Positions 7,188-16,125 of a stretch of 20,855 nucleotides of DNA are shown piece after piece. The notes under the pieces are model-generated. The model was given only the letters and a program-made list of their open reading frames with translations. It did no database searches and was not told the DNA's origin. Within the stretch, counting starts at the first letter, position 1. Each line of letters opens with the position of its first letter. The stretch lies in assembly GCA_009699165.1 (NCBI GenBank), contig WLOR01000008.1, positions 1 to 20,855 on the forward strand, written 5' to 3'. The translations under genes were made by a program, and so were the position numbers. Source of the stretch: Actinomycetota bacterium. GTDB lineage: Bacteria > Actinomycetota > Actinomycetes > Nanopelagicales > Nanopelagicaceae.

Positions 7188-8270
7188 ATGAAAATAGTTG
7201 CCTCCCGTGCCCTAATAAATGGGCAACTAGAGTCAAACGTCTGCATTGAATCCGTGAATGGGATTATTACTTCGATTGAAGTTGATTCAGCGATGCCCAC
7301 AACAATTTCGGGAGTGATACTGCCCGGCTTCGTAGACATTCACACCCATGGTGCTGGTGGTTACTATTTCTCTGCTTTAAAGCCTGAGGATATTTCGATC
7401 GCAATAAGTACACATGCATCCCATGGAACAACTTCGATGTTGGCAAGCCTTGTCACAGAGCCACTAGAGAGCCTGCTCAAACAAGTCACAGCACTTGTTC
7501 CATTTATCGGTACGAGCCCCATTAAGGGTATTCATCTAGAGGGTCCTTATCTCTCTCACTCACATTGTGGGGCGCATGATTCGGCGCTTCTTCGAACTCC
7601 AAATATCGCTGAACTAGAACAGTTAATTGCCGCATCGAATGGCTCAATCCGAATGGTCACTCTCGCACCTGAGTTAGCTGGAGCAATAGCGGCTATTGAG
7701 TTTTTATGTAGCCAAGGTGTCGTTGTTGCTTTGGGGCATAGCGCAGCAGATGCCATAACTACTAAAGCTGCGATTGATGCTGGTGCCAGGATTATTACCC
7801 ATTTCAATAATGGAATGCCAAAGCTGGATAGTGGAGAAAATATCTCATCGGCATCACTTAATAATGCTGACGTTGCTCTCGAACTTATTCTAGATGGCGT
7901 GCATCTAAACCAGATAGATACACAGAGAATTCTCGACTCTGCACCTCATCGCATAATCGCTATAACCGACGCTATGTCAGCGGCTGGAAGCCTTGACGGA
8001 GATTACACAATCGGCAAACTTGATGTCCGCGTAAAAGATGGCATTGCCCGATTAACATCAAATGGAGCCCTTGCAGGTAGCACTTTGACAATGGATCGTG
8101 CATTTCATAACTTAATAGATAACTTTGGATTTTCAATCCCATCCGCCATTCATGCAACGTCTACTCTTCCGGCAGAAAAAATCGGACTTGTTGATGCTGG
8201 CAGTATTGAGGTTGGTAAGCGCGCTGAATTAATCGAATTTACAGTGAGTGGATCAATAATTCCGGTTTAA
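7188..8270 (+). CDS. nagA: N-acetylglucosamine-6-phosphate deacetylase
   Basis: Predicted cytosolic amidohydrolase converting GlcNAc-6-phosphate to glucosamine-6-phosphate and acetate (EC 3.5.1.25), used in amino-sugar catabolism and cell-wall recycling. The 360 residues show the family motifs in order: PGFVDIHTHGAGG with His52 and His54, GIHLEGPYLS with metal ligand Glu118, ALGHSAA with His184, ITHFNNGM with His205, LILDGVHL, catalytic Asp261 in ITDAMSAAG, and LAGSTLTMDRAF. The C-terminus GSIEVGKRAELIEF fits the small beta domain. The common THLFNAM motif reads THFNNGMPKLD here, a mild divergence. No nagB, nagE or nagK neighbour is present. It converges on guaB1 with a 3-nt gap between stops. 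Confidence 0.92.
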   Translation: MKIVASRALINGQLESNVCIESVNGIITSIEVDSAMPTTISGVILPGFVDIHTHGAGGYYFSALKPEDISIAISTHASHGTTSMLASLVTEPLESLLKQVTALVPFIGTSPIKGIHLEGPYLSHSHCGAHDSALLRTPNIAELEQLIAASNGSIRMVTLAPELAGAIAAIEFLCSQGVVVALGHSAADAITTKAAIDAGARIITHFNNGMPKLDSGENISSASLNNADVALELILDGVHLNQIDTQRILDSAPHRIIAITDAMSAAGSLDGDYTIGKLDVRVKDGIARLTSNGALAGSTLTMDRAFHNLIDNFGFSIPSAIHATSTLPAEKIGLVDAGSIEVGKRAELIEFTVSGSIIPV

Positions 8271-8273
8271 GAA

Positions 8274-9724
<1,451 letters not shown>

Positions 9725-9730
9725 CTCAGG

Positions 9731-9736
9731 TAGAAT
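9731..9736 (+). promoter_or_regulatory. Putative -10 element for the ABC exporter operon
   Basis: TAGAAT ends 6 nt before the ATG at 9743 (spacer ATAAAC, no Shine-Dalgarno). It is among the best -10 matches in the window and suggests a leaderless operon mRNA. Confidence 0.55.
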
Positions 9737-9742
9737 ATAAAC

Positions 9743-10669
9743 ATGTCTGAATTCCTGATTTCCGCCCGTGGCCTAACTAAAAAATTTGGCGATTTTGTTG
9801 CCGTAAATGGGATTGATTTCGATGTCCGTAAAGGAGAGTCGTTTGGCCTCTTAGGCCCAAATGGCGCAGGTAAATCAACGACTATGCGCATTATTGGCGC
9901 AACGTCCCAGCGCGATGCAGGCACAATCACGATTCTTGGCAAGGATCCCGAAAAACATGGTCCGCAAATTCGTGCTCACCTTGGGGTTGTCCCCCAGCAA
10001 GATAGTTTGGATATGCAGTTAACCGTTGTTGAGAATCTATACATCTACGGTCGCTACTTTGGTCTTCCACGTAAGTTTGTTAAGGGCAAGATTGAAGAGC
10101 TGCTGACATTTGCGCAGCTAGAGGAAAAGCGTGATGCAAAGGTGGAAACCTTAAGCGGTGGAATGAAGCGTCGGCTCACCATTGCCCGTGCGCTCGTCAG
10201 TGAGCCTGAGATTTTGATGCTTGATGAACCTACAACAGGTTTAGATCCGCAAGCCCGTCATATTTTATGGGATCGCCTCTTTAGGTTGAAAGAACAAGGT
10301 GTAACTCTCGTCATCACAACTCACTTCATGGATGAGGCCGAACAGTTGTGCGATCGTCTAATTGTGATGGATAAGGGAAACATTATGGCTGAGGGAAGTC
10401 CTGCATCTTTGATTAAGGATTACTCCACAAAGGAGGTTTTAGAAGTACGTTTTGGTTCAGATCGCAATCAAGAGGTTGCCGACAAATTACGCTCGATGTG
10501 CGAAAGAACTGAAGAGTTGCCTGATCGCATCTTGATGTACACCGAGGATGGCGAAACACTTCTTGAGCAGATTTATGCCGCCGATCTTCATCCTAAAACA
10601 TCTCTGGTTCGTAGAAGTTCTTTAGAGGATGTCTTCTTGCGACTAACTGGCCGAACATTGATCGAATAA
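9743..10669 (+). CDS. ABC-2 exporter ATP-binding protein (DrrA/NodI-like)
   Basis: The ATPase subunit (308 residues) of a three-gene exporter. Walker A GPNGAGKST is at 38-46, the Q-loop region VPQQDSLD at 83-90, the signature LSGGMKRRL at 137-145, Walker B ILMLDEPTTGLDP at 157-169, and the switch histidine in VITTHFMDEAEQLCDRL. A C-terminal domain of about 85 residues after the ABC core is typical of the DrrA/NodI group of ABC-2 ATPases. The stop and the next start overlap by one base (TAATG at 10667-10671), so the operon is tightly coupled. Substrate cannot be read from sequence. Confidence 0.93.
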   Translation: MSEFLISARGLTKKFGDFVAVNGIDFDVRKGESFGLLGPNGAGKSTTMRIIGATSQRDAGTITILGKDPEKHGPQIRAHLGVVPQQDSLDMQLTVVENLYIYGRYFGLPRKFVKGKIEELLTFAQLEEKRDAKVETLSGGMKRRLTIARALVSEPEILMLDEPTTGLDPQARHILWDRLFRLKEQGVTLVITTHFMDEAEQLCDRLIVMDKGNIMAEGSPASLIKDYSTKEVLEVRFGSDRNQEVADKLRSMCERTEELPDRILMYTEDGETLLEQIYAADLHPKTSLVRRSSLEDVFLRLTGRTLIE

Positions 10670-11508
10670 TGAGTATTGTAAATATTCGACAGGGTTCGAC
10701 TCGATTAGTCGATACCAAGAAAGTGCACTTGCGCGGTGCACTCTACGTTGCTGAGGCACGGACCAGAGCAATGATGAAATGGTTCTGGATGATTCTTGCT
10801 ATCGCTGTAGCCAATCCAGCCCTTTACTTAATTTCTGTGGGAATCGGACTCGGCGGATTGATAGATAAAAACGTAGGGAGTGCTGGAATCGATGGCGTTA
10901 AATACCTAACTTTTCTAGCGCCAGCCTTACTTGCGCAAGCGGCGATTCAAAGTGCAATGGATGAAACTGTCTACCCCACAATTGAAGGTTTTAAGTGGTA
11001 CAAAGTTTTTTACTCTATGAACTCCACGCCACTAAGTGGAGGCCAGATTTCATTAGGTGTTTTTCTTACCGCGCTTTTCCGAACCGTCTACACGGTCATA
11101 CTCTATTTTCTAGTGATGTGGTTCTTTGGAGCTTTGGATTCTCCTAGAGCATGGCTTGCGATACCTACTGCGATTTTTGCAGGGGTTTCATTTGGTGCAC
11201 TTATGCAGGCAGTTGCGGCCAAACTTGAAAATGAAAATATCTTCTTTGTTGTCTTAGGAAGATTTATTATGATGCCGTTGTTTTTATTCTCTGGCACATT
11301 TTTCCCATTGACATCCATGCCCTTCTTTTTACAATGGATTGGCTGGATCTCACCACTGTGGCATGCGACCGAGCTTGGTAGGTATCTCACCTATGGCCAT
11401 GAAATCTCATCATCTATGGTTCTCATCCACTTCGCCGTACTTATCACCATGTTAGTCGCCGGTCTCTATCTTTCAGCCCGTATTTTTACTAAAAGATTGG
11501 CCAAGTAA
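10669..11508 (+). CDS. ABC-2 type permease, first of two
   Basis: An integral membrane protein of 279 residues with about six hydrophobic helices and the ABC-2 permease pattern: an N-terminal helix beginning MMKWFWMILAIAVANPALYL, the segment FLAPALLAQAAIQSAMDETV, and the late MMPLFLFSGTFFPL, characteristic of the NodJ/DrrB group. The N-terminal stretch of about 30 polar residues before the first helix is cytoplasmic. It starts inside the ATPase stop and ends directly against the next gene (TAA then ATG, no gap). Confidence 0.88.
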   Translation: MSIVNIRQGSTRLVDTKKVHLRGALYVAEARTRAMMKWFWMILAIAVANPALYLISVGIGLGGLIDKNVGSAGIDGVKYLTFLAPALLAQAAIQSAMDETVYPTIEGFKWYKVFYSMNSTPLSGGQISLGVFLTALFRTVYTVILYFLVMWFFGALDSPRAWLAIPTAIFAGVSFGALMQAVAAKLENENIFFVVLGRFIMMPLFLFSGTFFPLTSMPFFLQWIGWISPLWHATELGRYLTYGHEISSSMVLIHFAVLITMLVAGLYLSARIFTKRLAK

Positions 11509-12336
11509 ATGTTTATCCCAATGGCAGTTGCAATCGCAGAAGCCCGTATAGGAAAACGTGGTGAGCGGTTCTACTCTGGCCGAGTTCCACAGTTGCTTGA
11601 ACGAGGTTTCATTGCCTTTCGTTCTTCAACTTGGATGATTGTTCTATCTGGCTTTGTAGAGCCTGTCCTTTATTTACTCTCATTTGGTTATGGCATTGGC
11701 AAACTCTTGCCAACCATCGAAAGCGGTGGACATACTATTAAATATGCTGCATTTATAGCACCTGCACTATTGGCAACAAGTGCCATGAACGGCGCGATCT
11801 ATGACTCAACAATGAATGTGTTTTTCAAACTTAACCACGATCGGATTTATCACGGCATGTTAGCAACCTCTATGGGTCCACTCGATGTTGCTCTAGGTGA
11901 AATTGGTTGGGCACTGCTACGTGGATTTTCCTATGCCTGTGCATTTATGGCCGTAGTGGCTCCACTCGGACTTATTGAAAGCATTTGGGGTCTATTGGCT
12001 ATCCCTGCAGCGGTTTTGATTGCATTTGGCTTTGCCTCGGTTGGTATGGCGATAACTTCATATTTGACATCTTTTCAACAACTCGAAGTAATAAATATCT
12101 TCCTACTTCCTATGTTTTTATTCTCTGGTTCTTTTTACCCTCTTAGTGTTTTTCCTCAGTGGTTGCAGTTTGTCGCCAATCTTTTACCCCTGACCCATGC
12201 CATAAATTTAGTGCGGGGACTTTGCCTTGGAAATCTGAGTTTTTCATTACTGGGTCATGCGCTGTATTTCGTCATTATGATTATTTGTGGACTGTTTTTT
12301 ACAACCAAGCGCTTAAATGCACTTTTTATGAAATAA
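11509..12336 (+). CDS. ABC-2 type permease, second of two
   Basis: A 275-residue membrane protein paralogous to the preceding permease. It shares the order of elements: STWMIVLSGFVEPVLYLLSF for the first helix, FIAPALLATSAMNGAIYDST in the middle, and LLPMFLFSGSFYPLSVFPQW near the end. The two permeases probably form a heterodimer with a dimer of the ATPase. The ATG immediately follows the upstream stop. An alternative ATG four codons later (MAVAIAEA) is possible. It is the last gene of the operon; only a weak hairpin follows (around 12352-12369) and no convincing terminator. Confidence 0.87.
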   Translation: MFIPMAVAIAEARIGKRGERFYSGRVPQLLERGFIAFRSSTWMIVLSGFVEPVLYLLSFGYGIGKLLPTIESGGHTIKYAAFIAPALLATSAMNGAIYDSTMNVFFKLNHDRIYHGMLATSMGPLDVALGEIGWALLRGFSYACAFMAVVAPLGLIESIWGLLAIPAAVLIAFGFASVGMAITSYLTSFQQLEVINIFLLPMFLFSGSFYPLSVFPQWLQFVANLLPLTHAINLVRGLCLGNLSFSLLGHALYFVIMIICGLFFTTKRLNALFMK

Positions 12337-12495
12337 CTAAAGATTTCCCTGCAAAAACGCGGAGTTTTGGGGGTTGCATTTAAAAAACGGCATGAGATAC
12401 TTATGTCTTAGTTCTAAAGAACTAAAAAACCGAACCGGGAGAGTACTTCTCAAACGAGTTTCAAACGCTGAAACCTTTGCCGTACAAGCTTTACA
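12337..12495 (+). promoter_or_regulatory. Structured leader region before the aminotransferase gene
   Basis: No gene lies in these 159 bp. Two perfect short stems are visible: TTAGTTC/GAACTAA (12408-12414 with 12419-12425, loop TAAA) and GTTTCA/TGAAAC (12458-12463 with 12469-12474, loop AACGC). A short GAGA/TCTC stem lies between (12440-12443 with 12447-12450... within GGGAGAGTACTTCTC). Overlapping alternative pairings (CTC/GAG around 12448-12458) could make structures mutually exclusive. A weak promoter candidate is TTGCAT (12374-12379) with a TACTTA-like -10 near 12398, which would give a leader of about 90 nt. No known riboswitch consensus matched by eye, and no Shine-Dalgarno is visible before the ATG at 12496. 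Confidence 0.4.
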
Positions 12496-13890
12496 ATGAT
12501 TACACAAACCAATCACAAGGAAACTTTTAGATTCATCCCTACGACTTCAGTAGAGGTTCCACCCGAACGAATCGCCCAGCTTCTTAAAGCTGAATGGGAG
12601 TTATTCACACAACAAACCGGTAAGAGTGCAGAAGAGAGCAGACGCTCCTTCAAATCACTACCTCTAGGTGTGACTTCAAGTTTCCAGCACTGGGATCCAT
12701 ATCCGATTTCGATTGTCAGTGCTAAAGGCGCTTGGATGACCGATGTCGATGGGCGCGAACTCCTTGACCTGTCAATGGGATTTGGCGCAATGCTCGCTGG
12801 TCACCTTAACCCTGTCATTGTTGAAGAAGTTAAAAAAGCTCTTGAGACTGGAACTCTGTTTGTAACCCCATCACCAATTTCAACTGATGCTGCCGAGAGA
12901 ATTTGTCGCCGCTTTGGAATTGATCAAGTGCGATTTACAAATAGTGGAACAGAGTCAACGATGTATGCCGTACGCACTGCGCGTGCTGCAACTGATAAAA
13001 ATGCGATTGTTAAAGTCGAAGGCGGCTATCACGGTAGCTATGATCCTTTTGTAGTTTCAAGCAAGCCTCCATTGGATCAAGTCGGAGATCCAAGTGATCC
13101 AATTGCCCATATCCCTGCAGGGATTGTTCCTGGCGAAATTTATGTAGTGCCATACAACGATGCAGATTCTCTTGAGCGGACTTTTATTAAACATGCTGAT
13201 TCAATCGCCTGTTTAATTCTCGAGCCAGTTCTTGAAAACTTGGGCATTGTTTTGCCAGATGAAGGATATCTAGAGCGCGTTCGCGATCTTTGCGATCAAT
13301 ATAACGTTGTACTCATTTTCGATGAAGTAAAAACAGGCTTAACTGCCGGGCATCAAGGTGCCGCCCAGCGTCTTGGTGTCACACCAGATCTAATTACTTT
13401 AGCTAAGTCAATTGGTGGTGGACTTACTTTGGCCGCTTTTGGTGGCAAAAAGAAGTACATGGATTTTGTGACTAATGGCAAAATGGCTCACTTCGGTACT
13501 TTTAACGGTAATCCTTTAGCGATGGCTGGAGTGCGTGCTGCAGATATCATCTTTACGCAAGAGTCATTAAAAACGGCAGAGGCATTTAACCAGCAGGCAC
13601 TGGATCGAATCGGTGCGATCATTGAGAAATACCAACTTCCAGCACATACGGTCGGTTTTGGTGTCAAAGGCTGCGTAACGTGGTCAACGACGCCTGTTCG
13701 CAACTATCGCGACTACAAAGCTACAGACTTTGCCATTGCTGAACTCTCGTGGCTCTTCTCGCTCAACCGTGGAATCATTACGCCTCCGGGTCTCGATGAG
13801 CAGTGGCTCATATCTCTTGCCCACGGGCAACGTGAAGTTGATATCTTGGTTGAGGATTTCGAGGCGTTAGCTCAGGCGTTGCGCTCTTAA
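12496..13890 (+). CDS. Class III PLP aminotransferase, HemL-like
   Basis: A predicted PLP-dependent enzyme of 464 residues, closest in pattern to the glutamate-1-semialdehyde aminomutase group of class III aminotransferases. Visible motifs: LPLGVTSSFQHWDPYPI at 55-71 (substrate-side loop), FTNSGTESTMYAVRTARA at 147-164 (phosphate-binding GTES), EGGYHGSYD at 175-183, the PLP-contacting VLIFDEVKTG at 272-281, and the Schiff-base lysine Lys304 in ITLAKSIGGGL. The N-terminus is about 50 residues longer than the core, and the acidic HxG-to-GSA features needed to call HemL are not evident, so a transaminase or aminomutase of another substrate is as likely. It has an unusually long upstream region for this window and no Shine-Dalgarno. 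Confidence 0.82.
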   Translation: MITQTNHKETFRFIPTTSVEVPPERIAQLLKAEWELFTQQTGKSAEESRRSFKSLPLGVTSSFQHWDPYPISIVSAKGAWMTDVDGRELLDLSMGFGAMLAGHLNPVIVEEVKKALETGTLFVTPSPISTDAAERICRRFGIDQVRFTNSGTESTMYAVRTARAATDKNAIVKVEGGYHGSYDPFVVSSKPPLDQVGDPSDPIAHIPAGIVPGEIYVVPYNDADSLERTFIKHADSIACLILEPVLENLGIVLPDEGYLERVRDLCDQYNVVLIFDEVKTGLTAGHQGAAQRLGVTPDLITLAKSIGGGLTLAAFGGKKKYMDFVTNGKMAHFGTFNGNPLAMAGVRAADIIFTQESLKTAEAFNQQALDRIGAIIEKYQLPAHTVGFGVKGCVTWSTTPVRNYRDYKATDFAIAELSWLFSLNRGIITPPGLDEQWLISLAHGQREVDILVEDFEALAQALRS

Positions 13891-13928
13891 GGCGGATATA
13901 CCTCAGCACCCCTGTAGAGTACGAACTT

Positions 13929-13946
13929 ATGACTGGTCAAGTCTAA
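13929..13946 (+). other. Possible five-codon upstream ORF
   Basis: ATG ACT GGT CAA GTC TAA encodes MTGQV. A TANNNT hexamer (TAGAGT, 13915-13920) ends 8 nt before its ATG, similar to the leaderless pattern of real genes nearby. It lies 27 nt upstream of the GT4 glycosyltransferase start. It may be chance. Confidence 0.15.
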
Positions 13947-13973
13947 GGACCGTTCTATACATGGGGAGAGGTT

Positions 13974-15296
13974 GTGAAGCGCCTTTCTGCAATCCTCTTT
14001 AGCTTCTGGAGTAAAAAACTCTCTGGATTAATTCTCGCGATTCGATCAACCCGTGTTTTTGACTGGATTGAAAGTAATGAGCGTGTCTACCAACTCTTAA
14101 AATCGATGTATAGGTTTATTCATCGACCGATGAAGACTCTTCCGGAAATGGCTTTCGAGTACAAGTTATTAAAGGCAGTCCCTCAGCGAACTATTTACTG
14201 TGATGTATCTGGAATTTTCGACGTCCCATTTCTGGATGGAACTCGACGGGTCGGTAAATATTTTGCCCAGCATTTACTCGATATGCATGATTCGAATTAC
14301 CGGATTATCCCCGTCAAATGGGATGGAAATACCTATATCGATTATAGAAAGACACAAAAGATCTTTAGATTCTTTGCAGATAGAAGATTTGAATGGAATC
14401 CAAATCCAGATGATTTACTTTTTTTGCAAACAATGGAAGCTGTCACACAAATTGGTCAGTTAAAATTTAAAGAGATCAAAAATAAAGTCAGAGTTGTAAC
14501 CTTTATTCACGACATATTGCCTATTCGTGAACCTAGTTGGTTTACAAAGCGCATGGTTAACACTTTCATTGACAACCTTGATTCCGCTCTTGAAAACTCA
14601 CATCTGCTCGTTGTTAGTTCGAAAGTAGTAGAAGGTGACCTGCTTGCATTGACCTCATCAACTAACTCTCAAAAAGTAATTCCCCAGATAGAACGTGTCA
14701 ATATCGCTTCAGTTGCTCAACGTTTTAGGGTTAAAGAGAGAAGTACTAAGGTCATCTCTTGCGCAGATCCACTAGTTTTCTTGATGATTTCAACTATAGA
14801 GCCGCGAAAAGGTTATGACGAACTTGTAGCCGCGGCAACAAAAGCAATATTGGCAGGTGCAAATATAAAATTCATAATTGTGGGTCGCTTGGGTTGGGTA
14901 TCCGACTCTTTTCGCGCAGAATTTGCGCGCTTTATTCAGGATTTCAGCGACCGAGTTGAGTGGCATGAAAATGCTACAGATGATGAAATCTCCGATTTTG
15001 TTTCAGAGGCAGATATTTTTCTCTCTCCAACACGCGGAGAAGGTTTTGGGATTCCAGTAACAGAGGCGCTCTTGGCTGGGCTTCCATCTCTGGCTCGAGA
15101 CATACCTGTTTATCAAGAACTCTATGGTCATGCCGTCGCACTTTTCGGCAAAGGTATGGATTTTCCAGACTTATATACGGCTTTTATAGAGCCTGAAAAG
15201 CTCCAAGCGGTTGCTACGGATAGATTTACAAAATTCATTCCAAGTGATTCGCTGGATTCATTTAATGCACTCATGGAAGTCTTTCGATCTCAATAA
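13974..15296 (+). CDS. GT4 family glycosyltransferase
   Basis: A predicted cytosolic glycosyltransferase of 440 residues with the GT-B fold. The C-terminal nucleotide-sugar half is clear: STIEPRKGYDELVAAA (273-288), IIVGRLGWVS, DDEISDFVSEADIFLSPTRG (336-355), then EGFGIPVTEALLAGLPSL with the E-x7-E motif (Glu356 and Glu364). The N-terminal 60 residues are basic and amphipathic, suggesting peripheral membrane contact. The start is GTG at 13974, supported by the purine-rich GGGGAGAGG just upstream; the ATG at 13961 is out of frame. This is one of three starts in the window with a Shine-Dalgarno-like sequence. It precedes the FN3/exosortase pair by 66 bp. The sugar and acceptor are unknown; a link to surface glycans or to the exported protein is only suggested by proximity. 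Confidence 0.85.
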   Translation: MKRLSAILFSFWSKKLSGLILAIRSTRVFDWIESNERVYQLLKSMYRFIHRPMKTLPEMAFEYKLLKAVPQRTIYCDVSGIFDVPFLDGTRRVGKYFAQHLLDMHDSNYRIIPVKWDGNTYIDYRKTQKIFRFFADRRFEWNPNPDDLLFLQTMEAVTQIGQLKFKEIKNKVRVVTFIHDILPIREPSWFTKRMVNTFIDNLDSALENSHLLVVSSKVVEGDLLALTSSTNSQKVIPQIERVNIASVAQRFRVKERSTKVISCADPLVFLMISTIEPRKGYDELVAAATKAILAGANIKFIIVGRLGWVSDSFRAEFARFIQDFSDRVEWHENATDDEISDFVSEADIFLSPTRGEGFGIPVTEALLAGLPSLARDIPVYQELYGHAVALFGKGMDFPDLYTAFIEPEKLQAVATDRFTKFIPSDSLDSFNALMEVFRSQ

Positions 15297-15362
15297 CACC
15301 TGGTAAAAGGGATCTCCCGAGTACTCTTTGCCTCAGGAATTGTTTCCAGACATGGGAGAAAT

Positions 15363-16118
15363 ATGCGCAGATTCGTGACTCTTTTTTCGGTTTTAGTCGC
15401 CCTTCAGGTGCCACTAGCAGTTGCCGTTGCAGCAGATGAGCCAATAACTGCGACGTCTTTTGAGATTCCGACACTGCAAACCTGTACATCGCTATCGTCA
15501 CATGCAGTCAGGATTTTGCGAAGCCAGCGACCTTGTCATGTGAACACTGAGGCTCTTGCAATATGGCGAAGTGAGGCATCGGTTGAAGATTTAACCTCTA
15601 AATTCCCCATGGCAACACTGCAGACTTGTGCGGGAAAGAGTTCGACTAACCCAAGCTACTTGTTAATCAAGAGTAGCTGTCAAAAATTTCAAGTTGCAAC
15701 GGCATGGCACAGATGGCTAAGGGCTCCTAGTACGCCAGAGATTAAAAGCGTTGTTGCTCTTAACGAGGTAACGGCGTTAATTACGTTCGATCAGATGAAT
15801 GACAATCCAGATGCGCCTATCGCATTTTTCACTGTAATTAGCCATCCCGATGAAGTGACAACTACTGGTCTGCCTAATGCAAAAGGACAGTATTACGTTA
15901 CGGGATTAAACGAGCAGAAGTCCTATACATTCTCGGTTTCAGCGACCAACGCCGATGGTGTGTCACCACTTTCTGCTGCGAGTGAAGTAGTCACGACACC
16001 AGCAATACCCGTTTTAGTTCCAGCCGGTCCAGGATTAATTTCATTTGTCACAGCAGCTGTTTTACTCTTTGCCTTCTTTATTTACCGGCGATTTAAATCC
16101 GCACTTCATTTAGTCTAG
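15363..16118 (+). CDS. Secreted Cys-repeat/fibronectin type III protein with C-terminal sorting-like tail
   Basis: A predicted exported protein of 251 residues, not assignable to a named family. The signal peptide covers about 1-24 (MRRFVTLFSVLVALQVPLAV, then AVAAD). Two similar Cys units follow: TLQTC at 37-41 with a second Cys at 58, and TLQTC at 85-89 with a second Cys at 106, both spaced 17 apart. A fibronectin type III domain covers about 125-211, ending with the typical YTFSVSATNADGVSPLSAAS. The tail has a Pro/Gly-rich motif (AIPVLVPAGPG, 214-224), a hydrophobic helix (about 225-240) and a basic cluster YRRFK (241-245). That tripartite tail is the layout of exosortase/sortase substrates. 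An exosortase-like gene begins 7 nt after the stop. The ATG has GGGAGA 3 nt upstream. It could alternatively be a simple single-pass anchored protein. Confidence 0.8.
   Translation: MRRFVTLFSVLVALQVPLAVAVAADEPITATSFEIPTLQTCTSLSSHAVRILRSQRPCHVNTEALAIWRSEASVEDLTSKFPMATLQTCAGKSSTNPSYLLIKSSCQKFQVATAWHRWLRAPSTPEIKSVVALNEVTALITFDQMNDNPDAPIAFFTVISHPDEVTTTGLPNAKGQYYVTGLNEQKSYTFSVSATNADGVSPLSAASEVVTTPAIPVLVPAGPGLISFVTAAVLLFAFFIYRRFKSALHLV
15471..15716 (+). repeat. Two Cys-repeat units within the FN3 protein
   Basis: The units start at residues 37 and 85, offset 48. Each begins TLQTC, has a Ser-Ser pair soon after, a hydrophobic core (VRIL or SYLL), a second Cys exactly 17 residues after the first, and a Trp about 10 residues later. 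The DNA is also partly conserved (ACACTGCAAACCTGT against ACACTGCAGACTTGT). This resembles C...vR...C...W repeats seen in other actinobacterial secreted proteins. One disulfide per unit is inferred. Confidence 0.6.
15999..16097 (+). other. Putative C-terminal protein-sorting signal
   Basis: It encodes residues 213-245 of the FN3 protein: Pro-rich AIPVLVPAGPG, then a transmembrane helix, then YRRFK. Motif, helix and basic cluster are arranged as in PEP-CTERM or PGF-CTERM signals, but the motif matches neither. Confidence 0.5.
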
Positions 16119-16125
16119 ATTTTTG

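Noticed and set aside
6626..7249. Plus-strand open frame of 207 codons opposite the GT28-like gene
   Set aside because: The glycosyltransferase on the minus strand has clear motifs; this frame also runs into nagA in another frame and shows no recognisable domain.
12352..12369. Hairpin CAAAA...TTTTG as terminator of the ABC exporter operon
   Set aside because: The stem is short and A/T-only apart from one pair, and no T-tract follows.
12432..12482. Possible glycine riboswitch (CCGGGAGAG followed by CGCTGAAACC)
   Set aside because: The opening resembles the aptamer start, but the CGCCGAAGG-type core and the CTCTCAGGC-type closing segment are missing.
12496..13890. Calling the aminotransferase hemL outright
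   Set aside because: The PLP core is HemL-like, but the long N-terminus and lack of haem-pathway neighbours leave the substrate open.
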